From Roseovarius sp. MMSF_3350 (lineage in GTDB: Bacteria; Pseudomonadota; Alphaproteobacteria; Rhodobacterales; Rhodobacteraceae): a stretch of DNA of 40,884 nucleotides. Each line of letters starts with the position of its first letter. Position 1 is the first letter of the stretch. The notes beneath the pieces were generated by a model. The model did not search any database. It saw only the letters and a program-made list of their open reading frames with translations, and was not told the DNA's origin. This document shows, in pieces, positions 34,606-40,884 of this stretch. A program made the translations under genes and the position numbers. The stretch lies in contig NZ_JASHIZ010000027.1 of NCBI RefSeq assembly GCF_030733425.1, positions 1 to 40,884 of the forward strand, written 5' to 3'.

Positions 34606-34633
34606 TTGAAACTGGACCGTGAGCGCCCAGATT
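34606..34633 (+). promoter_or_regulatory. Candidate RpoH (heat-shock) promoter for lon
   Basis: TTGAAAC (34606-34612) and CCCAGATT (34626-34633) stand 13 nt apart, close to the sigma-32 pattern of alphaproteobacteria (TTGAAA then CCCCAT-like). It is 80 nt upstream of the lon ATG. lon is a classical heat-shock gene, so the position makes sense, but the -10 match is only partial. Confidence 0.4.
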
Positions 34634-34712
34634 AACCTTATCGAAACGGAGAAGGCCGGTGGTTGCCGCGATGTCGGGACCGGAGCCTTCTTGCCAATAC
34701 AGGAAAACGAGC

Positions 34713-37124
<2,412 letters not shown>

Positions 37125-37143
37125 TCCTCGCCACGCAGAAACA

Positions 37144-37175
37144 AGAAAGGCGTCCGCAGTGTCGGGCGCCTTTCT
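37144..37175 (+). terminator. Rho-independent terminator after lon
   Basis: AGAAAGGCG (37144-37152) pairs with CGCCTTTCT (37167-37175) over 9 bp; the loop can pair further (CC/GG). The T-rich right arm takes the place of a U-tract. It begins 20 nt after the lon stop. The following 116 bp to the next gene's end hold nothing clear. Confidence 0.7.
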
Positions 37176-37291
37176 GATTCCACAGCACGAAACTTCAGGC
37201 GATCAGCGTTGCCGCTGGTGGAAGACCGAGGTCAACATGGCCCTCCGCGCTGCGAACGCTGAGGATTTGCAGATGCCTGTGTAGGTTGGCC

Positions 37292-37492
37292 CTAGAACGC
37301 GCCGCCCGCGGCGGCGATGAAGAAGACGTAGAGCAGTGTTATCATCAATATGTCGACCTTGGCCGTGGAATCCTCGACCGCGGCGTCCATGACGATCTGC
37401 TGATCGAGAACGGGGTCCGACAGGTTCCCGGCGACGGCGGGTTCGATGAAAACAAGCGATGCGAAGGCGGCTGCGACAAGGATTTTGGTCAC
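37292..37492 (-). CDS. Small secreted/membrane protein of unknown function
   Basis: 66-residue protein, GTG start at 37492 with AAAGGGATTTC upstream. Residues 1-21 look like a signal peptide (KILVAAAFASLVFIEPAVAG). A short acidic middle (about 22-45, with SDPVLDQQIV) is followed by a C-terminal hydrophobic segment ILMITLLYVFFIAAAGG. Similar two-segment small proteins with a conserved SDPV stretch are common in Rhodobacteraceae, but I do not know their role. It is divergent from the HU-family gene. Confidence 0.6.
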   Translation of the reverse strand: MTKILVAAAFASLVFIEPAVAGNLSDPVLDQQIVMDAAVEDSTAKVDILMITLLYVFFIAAAGGAF

Positions 37493-37538
37493 TTTGAAAT
37501 CCCTTTATTTCATATCGCGAAAGTTTATGCGTCGAACC

Positions 37539-37551
37539 TGACCAAAGGTCA
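37539..37551. promoter_or_regulatory. Possible operator TGACC-AAA-GGTCA
   Basis: A perfect 5-bp inverted repeat with 3-bp spacer lies in the 126-bp region between the divergent small-protein and HU-family genes. It is a reasonable regulator site by position and symmetry only. Confidence 0.3.
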
Positions 37552-37618
37552 ACTCTTCGGTAGCAATCGCCCTGGTTTCAGGTATCTTGTGGCAAAATTT
37601 CATGGAAAGAGGCCCAGA

Positions 37619-37984
37619 ATGGCATCGCGCAGCTCCACCAGTTCGAAAACAGGGACTTCCACCAAGGATACGGAGGCAACGTCCAAGCCGGACCTGGAAA
37701 TCGTCACCGAAACCGCCGGTGCCGATATCCTGTCCACGGAAATAAAGAAACCGGAGTTCCTTCAACTCGTTGCAGACCGCGCCGGTCTCAACAAGAACAA
37801 GGTCAAACCGGTGGTCGACGCCATGCTGGACGTGTTGGGCGACGCATTTCTGGAAGGGCGCGGGCTGAACATCAAGCCTTTGGGCAAGGTGAAGATCAAC
37901 CGGCAGAAAGACGTGGGCAACGCCCGCGTCACGGTTGCCAAGATCCGTCAGAGCAAATCCGAGGCAACGTCCGGGGAAAGCTGA
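37619..37984 (+). CDS. HU family DNA-binding protein
   Basis: 121-residue nucleoid protein of the HU/IHF superfamily. A polar Ser/Thr/Lys-rich leader (about residues 1-38) precedes the HU fold: IKKPEFLQLVADRAGLNKNKV, then VVDAMLDVLGDAF, GRGLNIKPLGKVKI and a short C-terminal arm with VTVAKIRQSK. The usual DNA-arm GxNPxTG is much shortened here, so it is a divergent member rather than canonical HU-beta. The ATG at 37619 has GAAAGAGGCCC upstream. It likely shapes DNA or a specific complex. Confidence 0.85.
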   Translation: MASRSSTSSKTGTSTKDTEATSKPDLEIVTETAGADILSTEIKKPEFLQLVADRAGLNKNKVKPVVDAMLDVLGDAFLEGRGLNIKPLGKVKINRQKDVGNARVTVAKIRQSKSEATSGES

Positions 37985-38012
37985 CGCTTTCGCCGGTATG
38001 CGGGGGCATCGG

Positions 38013-38049
38013 AAGCGGCAGGACTGCAATCCGGTTTCCGCTGCCGCTT
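38013..38049 (+). terminator. Probable terminator after the HU-family gene
   Basis: AAGCGGCAG (38013-38021) pairs with CTGCCGCTT (38041-38049) over 9 bp, with a 19-nt loop. Only a short T-rich tail follows, so termination strength is uncertain. It separates the gene from tRNA-Val. Confidence 0.5.
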
Positions 38050-38094
38050 TGCTATTGCACAGGGGCGAAAGGGACGTTAAACAGCGGCTCCGGC

Positions 38095-38169
38095 GGGCGA
38101 TTAGCTCAGTGGTAGAGCGCTTCGTTCACATCGAAGATGTCAGAAGTTCGAATCTTCTATCGCCCACCA
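38095..38169 (+). tRNA. tRNA-Val (anticodon CAC)
   Basis: Acceptor GGGCGAT/ATCGCCC, D arm GCTCAGTGGTAGAGC, anticodon stem CTTCG/CGAAG with loop TTCACAT, and TTCGAAT T-loop; the CCA end is encoded. The anticodon CAC reads GUG valine codons. 75 nt long. Confidence 0.96.
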
Positions 38170-38193
38170 TTTTCCACCTTTTGCCGGCCGCTG

Positions 38194-38550
38194 TCAGAGT
38201 GACGACATCCGCCAGATGCCGAAGCTGATTACCAGCAGCGTCATGATGACGACTGCGGGCCAGCTCCAGCCCGGCCAGTGGCGGGGGAAGCTGCGGCGCA
38301 TGACCTGAAGCGATGTGGCAAGGAACCAAGCGAGGCTGAGCGCCAAGAGGATCAGGAACACCCGGATTTGCATCCGATCCTCGCCACGTCCCCCGAACCC
38401 CAGTAGATCGATATAGTGGCCCAGCCAAAGGCACAAGAGCACGCCAGCCGCGATCAGCCCAGCCAACAGGGCCGGGCGCCCGTAGGGAAGCAGGGCCAGG
38501 GAGAGAAACAGGGCCGCGGGCACTGCGGCGGTCAAAAGGATCGGTGCCAT
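38194..38550 (-). CDS. Small integral membrane protein of unknown function
   Basis: 118-residue protein with four hydrophobic segments: ILLTAAVPAALFLSLALL, LLAGLIAAGVLLCLWLGHYI, VFLILLALSLAWFLATSL and AVVIMTLLVISFGIW. A Trp-rich turn (HWPGWSWP) sits before the last one. It stands alone between two tRNA-Val genes on the opposite strand. ATG 38550 is favoured over a TTG at 38556, though the ribosome site is poor. No family recognised with certainty. Confidence 0.62.
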   Translation of the reverse strand: MAPILLTAAVPAALFLSLALLPYGRPALLAGLIAAGVLLCLWLGHYIDLLGFGGRGEDRMQIRVFLILLALSLAWFLATSLQVMRRSFPRHWPGWSWPAVVIMTLLVISFGIWRMSSL

Positions 38551-38765
38551 GCTCAAGAGGTTCTTGCCGGTCTGGAGCGCAAGGTAGCCATTTTCGTGGA
38601 CAGTCCGGAAATCTTTTCCTGCGCATTCGAGGCAATTGAAGATCGTTGTTGCCGTAAAACAGCTTTCGCACGAGTGGTTCCGTTCTGCGGACCCGATCCT
38701 CAGGGCAATTGGCAGAGCAATCTGTCTTGCAAGGCGCCGAAGCTGTTGCTAGAGGAACGCGGCGA

Positions 38766-38841
38766 GGGGCGGTTAGCTCAGTTGGTAGAGCGCTTCGTTT
38801 ACACCGAAGATGCCGGGGGTTCGAGTCCCTCACCGCCCACC
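38766..38841 (+). tRNA. tRNA-Val (anticodon TAC)
   Basis: Acceptor GGGCGGT/ACCGCCC, anticodon stem CTTCG/CGAAG with loop TTTACAC, T arm GGGGGTTCGAGTCCCTC, encoded CCA. The anticodon UAC reads GUA/GUG and, by wobble, other valine codons. 76 nt. It is an isoacceptor of the tRNA-Val 600 bp upstream with much of the body shared. Confidence 0.96.
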
Positions 38842-38949
38842 ATTCTGCCCGTCCGCCTGCGGTGCCGTGACTGTTTCGGTAGTGGAAACATGCCGTTTTT
38901 AAGGATCGGAGTCATTCCAACCTGCATAAACGGCTGTTAACCATGTTGT

Positions 38950-38970
38950 GCGCCAGGTCCGACCTGGCGC
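38950..38970. repeat. Perfect 9-bp inverted repeat upstream of the GNAT-like gene
   Basis: GCGCCAGGT-CCG-ACCTGGCGC forms a 9-bp stem with a 3-nt loop, 36 nt ahead of the next start codon. It may be a dispersed intergenic hairpin or an operator. Confidence 0.7.
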
Positions 38971-39005
38971 GGGGATGACGGTCGGCGCAGGGGATCCAAA
39001 GCCAG

Positions 39006-39692
39006 ATGCTGAATTCACTTGATCTGATCAAGGTAGGTGGCGCGTGTATCGACGGGTTGAGCCGGCATGGGTACCGGATCGAGACGGTGACGGACTTTGA
39101 AGAGGTGGAACAGCTGGTCCGTGCGCACGGTAAAACCAGCGTCACCGCGAAGCTGTCCGCGCATTACAACGACTTTTCCGAAACGTCGGGCTTCTGGCTG
39201 GTGCTTTGGGAGGGCGAAACGTTCATTGCCGCGGTTGCGACGCGGTACGACAACGTCGGCCGCGAGAACATGGGAGACTACATGCGCCGCACGATGCGCC
39301 GGCATTACCCGCACCCGTCAGGCGACACGCTGGTGAAGTTCACCACGGCCCTTCCGCCGGGGTTTCACGGGCGCATGGCCTACATCGGAGAGCTGTTCGT
39401 GGCCCCGGGTCAGCGCGGGTCGCGGCAGCGGCTGCGCCACCTGATGTTGCTGCTGCATTGCTGTATCGCGAGCAAATGGCCGGTGGACTGGACCTATGCG
39501 ATGATGCGCGACCGCGACGTCATGGCCGGGTTCGCCACGACATACGGGTTTACGGTACAGGTGCCGGGAGTGGCGAAATGGGCCGATCCGGCGCCGCCTG
39601 GACGCGGGGACAACGAATGGCTGGTGGCGCTGTCGTCGGACCATCTGGCGCACATGATGGCGTATTACGCCGGCTCACTCGAGAGCTTGTGA
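39006..39692 (+). CDS. Hypothetical protein with GNAT-like features
   Basis: 228-residue protein, no signal peptide. The middle-to-late part YIGELFVAPGQRGSRQRLRHLMLLLH resembles GNAT motif A (beta-strand, then the V.P..RG acetyl-CoA loop and helix; cited in pieces: YIGELFVAPGQRG), and FWLVLWEGETFIAAVATR looks like the preceding strand pair. This suggests an acyl- or acetyltransferase fold, which remains inference. The start ATG 39006 has only a poor ribosome site. Its end overlaps the end of the convergent XRE gene by 18 nt. Confidence 0.6.
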   Translation: MLNSLDLIKVGGACIDGLSRHGYRIETVTDFEEVEQLVRAHGKTSVTAKLSAHYNDFSETSGFWLVLWEGETFIAAVATRYDNVGRENMGDYMRRTMRRHYPHPSGDTLVKFTTALPPGFHGRMAYIGELFVAPGQRGSRQRLRHLMLLLHCCIASKWPVDWTYAMMRDRDVMAGFATTYGFTVQVPGVAKWADPAPPGRGDNEWLVALSSDHLAHMMAYYAGSLESL

Positions 39693-40403
39693 GTAGTTGA
39701 GCACGTAATTATTGTTCTGCGCGTCGCGCACTGGCAGCAGCAGCCGCTTGTAGGTGAAGCGCAGCGGGAAGCTGTGACCGGGCAGCATGACGTCGATCTC
39801 TTCGATCGTCAGCTTCGGATCGCCCTTGGTGGTCTCGACATGGGCGAGGCGGACGCTTTCGCAGAGCTTGTCGTCGAATGTGGTGAAGAGATAGCGCAGG
39901 TGCTCTGCCGTCTGGATGCCGAAGCTTTCGGCGGCGAGGCTCTGATGTCCGATCTTGTAGGGCTCGGGCAGGCGGGAGTGCTCGTCCGGGGCCAGGTAGA
40001 GATCGACATGTTCGCTGAGCGTGTCGAAATTCGTCAGCACGCCGGCTTGCTGGTGCCACCAGGTCAAGACGTCATCCAGCAGCGGACGGGCGCCGCGTTG
40101 CGACAGCTTGCGGTGCGCCTCACGGGTGACGGAGGTCAGGATCCTCTCGGCCTGGGCGGTGACGATCCGATTGTCGACCTCGCCCCCGGCCAGGGTGATC
40201 TGGTCGTTGAGACCCGCGATCTGGTTCGGCGTGATCCCCAGGGCGGAGCAGATTTTCACGACGCTGGAGTAGCCCGGGTCACTTTTCGAGGACAGCAGGT
40301 TGGAGATGTAGCGTTCACCCTGACCGATCTCGAGCGACAGGCCTTTGTAATCGTAAGACGAACCCTTGATGTACGTTTTCAGGCGGTCATGGAAATCAAG
40401 CAC
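39675..40403 (-). CDS. XRE-family transcriptional regulator with a C-terminal sensor-like domain
   Basis: 242-residue protein from GTG 40403. The N-terminal HTH is GLSLEIGQGERYISNLLSSK plus SVVKICSALGITPNQIAGL (cited in two pieces). The C-terminal 150 residues are unlike common peptidase or cupin tails; the last part (RFTYKRLLLPVRD, then YVLNYS) resembles a PAS-type core that ends many alphaproteobacterial sensor proteins. A sigma-70 type promoter precedes the gene. It converges with the GNAT-like gene, and the two may be functionally linked (inference). Confidence 0.78.
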   Translation of the reverse strand: MLDFHDRLKTYIKGSSYDYKGLSLEIGQGERYISNLLSSKSDPGYSSVVKICSALGITPNQIAGLNDQITLAGGEVDNRIVTAQAERILTSVTREAHRKLSQRGARPLLDDVLTWWHQQAGVLTNFDTLSEHVDLYLAPDEHSRLPEPYKIGHQSLAAESFGIQTAEHLRYLFTTFDDKLCESVRLAHVETTKGDPKLTIEEIDVMLPGHSFPLRFTYKRLLLPVRDAQNNNYVLNYSQALE

Positions 40404-40436
40404 GGGTCAAAATCCTGTTTTACGGATCGTCGGTCA

Positions 40437-40466
40437 CTTATAAGAGGTCGATTGCATTCACGTCAA
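40437..40466 (-). promoter_or_regulatory. Sigma-70-type promoter of the XRE gene
   Basis: On the minus strand TTGACG (40466-40461) and TATAAG (40442-40437) are separated by 18 bp, 34-63 nt ahead of the start codon. Both hexamers are close to consensus. Confidence 0.6.
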
Positions 40467-40636
40467 ATAGCGATTGACAGTTCACCAGTAAAGTATTTAG
40501 CCCGAACCGCTGGCGTTTGCGCATGTGATTTCGGAGAAAAACACTGTTTCCCGCGCCTGACGCAACGTCACGAAACGCGGCGAAACCGTTGCTGGCAGTG
40601 CGTTTGAAAAACCTGACCTTTTGACGCGGTGAGCGC

Positions 40637-40665
40637 TTGACGGGGCGGGCCACGCCGCCTAAACA
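40637..40665 (+). promoter_or_regulatory. Promoter of the tRNA-Asp genes
   Basis: TTGACG (40637-40642) and TAAACA (40660-40665) are spaced by 17 bp, with the first tRNA base at 40705. The GC-rich bases that follow fit a stringently controlled stable-RNA promoter. Confidence 0.55.
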
Positions 40666-40704
40666 GCACCTCACGCTCGGGGCATGCCTCCGGGCCTGCA
40701 GCGG

Positions 40705-40781
40705 GCGGTTGTAGCTCAGTTGGTTAGAGTACCGGCCTGTCACGCCGGGGGTCGCGGGTTCGAGCCCCGTCAACCGCGCCA
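40705..40781 (+). tRNA. tRNA-Asp (anticodon GTC), copy 1
   Basis: Acceptor GCGGTTG/CAACCGC, D arm GCTCAGTTGGTTAGAGT, anticodon stem CCGGC/GCCGG with loop CTGTCAC, T arm CGGGTTCGAGCCCCG and encoded CCA. 77 nt, identical to copy 2. Confidence 0.97.
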
Positions 40782-40807
40782 CTGCTGCAGAATAGTACGA
40801 CCTTTGC

Positions 40808-40884
40808 GCGGTTGTAGCTCAGTTGGTTAGAGTACCGGCCTGTCACGCCGGGGGTCGCGGGTTCGAGCCCCGTCAACCGCGCCA
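40808..40884 (+). tRNA. tRNA-Asp (anticodon GTC), copy 2
   Basis: Base-for-base identical to copy 1 over 77 nt and 26 nt downstream of it. Its CCA is the last base triplet of the window, so the sequence stops exactly at the repeat end. Confidence 0.97.

Larger units (their letters stand above)
34062..34712 (+). other. tgt-lon intergenic region with two micropeptide ORFs
   Basis: 651 bases without a long gene. The contents I can support are two 22-codon hydrophobic ORFs (34196 and 34415), hairpins and a T9 run between them, and a candidate heat-shock promoter near 34606. A TATACT hexamer at 34157-34162 is a possible -10 for the first ORF. The remaining sequence shows no tRNA-like or riboswitch-like fold that I can recognise. 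Confidence 0.6.
40404..40704. other. Intergenic region between the XRE gene and tRNA-Asp
   Basis: 301 bases without a gene. They hold the XRE promoter (minus strand) and the tRNA-Asp promoter (plus strand). The middle part (about 40500-40620) shows no recognisable element. Confidence 0.5.

Noticed and set aside
34535..34609. A 24-codon Cys-rich ORF (MRIFGACACPGCG...) before lon
   Set aside because: No twin, no ribosome site; Cys codons arise from TGC/TGT-rich spacer sequence. Chance is sufficient.
37539..37551. TGACCAAAGGTCA as a nuclear-receptor-like or FadR-type operator
   Set aside because: Symmetry is real, but no known alphaproteobacterial regulator motif matches closely; kept only as a weak site.
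39018..39030. FNR-like palindrome TTGATCTGATCAA at the start of the GNAT-like gene
   Set aside because: The spacer is 3 rather than 4 bases and it lies inside the coding sequence.

Overview
The window is high-GC, densely packed bacterial chromosome, most likely from an alphaproteobacterium of the Rhodobacteraceae (Roseobacter group). The evidence is the gene content and style: DUF934 and DUF2849 proteins inside a cysteine operon, a ferredoxin-type sulfite reductase with a nearby ferredoxin-NADP reductase, SatD/DUF3307 next to Fe-S assembly genes, an FnrL-type box, and CCA-encoded tRNAs. No phage, transposase, CRISPR array or classical defence island is visible. The window begins with a 14-C homopolymer and ends exactly at the CCA of a tandem tRNA-Asp copy, so both edges look like assembly-contig ends.

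Left part (1-7.3 kb). Three overlapping plus-strand genes (cobK precorrin-6A reductase, an AlkA-type DNA glycosylase, a carboxylesterase) precede a decayed DKNYY-family gene. This pseudogene carries one in-frame stop and two frameshifts and is bracketed by two identical 28-bp hairpin repeats. On the minus strand follow two tandem Blh/ETHE1-like metallo-beta-lactamase-fold hydrolases and a 3-hydroxyisobutyrate-dehydrogenase-like enzyme.

Peptide/amide region (7.4-17.2 kb). It holds a membrane-anchored penicillin-acylase-family hydrolase, a cluster of three palindromes, and a peptide ABC importer split over two converging units. The fused DppD-DppF ATPase and an M20 amidohydrolase are on plus; the binding protein and two permeases are on minus. 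A small DksA/TraR zinc-finger gene sits at the convergence point, with a perfect FNR-type box at class II promoter distance.

Middle (17.3-25.1 kb). infC appears to use a non-canonical ATA start. An extremely acidic Ala-rich membrane-anchored protein follows. The minus-strand assimilatory sulfate operon is cysG-DUF2849-cysI-cysH-DUF934, with fpr downstream, and an Lrp/AsnC regulator diverges from cysG.

Right part (25-41 kb). A minus-strand series runs sufT, satD, DUF3307, A-type Fe-S carrier, tpiA. Then come a RimB-RimK fusion, an NfeD/SPFH pair, an MscS-type channel, tgt and lon. Between tgt and lon lie two 22-codon ORFs encoding clearly related hydrophobic micropeptides; I consider these the most novel item in the window. 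The segment closes with a small secreted/membrane protein, an HU-family protein, two tRNA-Val genes, a GNAT-like/XRE convergent pair and two identical tRNA-Asp genes.

All calls come from reading the sequence and from family knowledge; no database search was possible.
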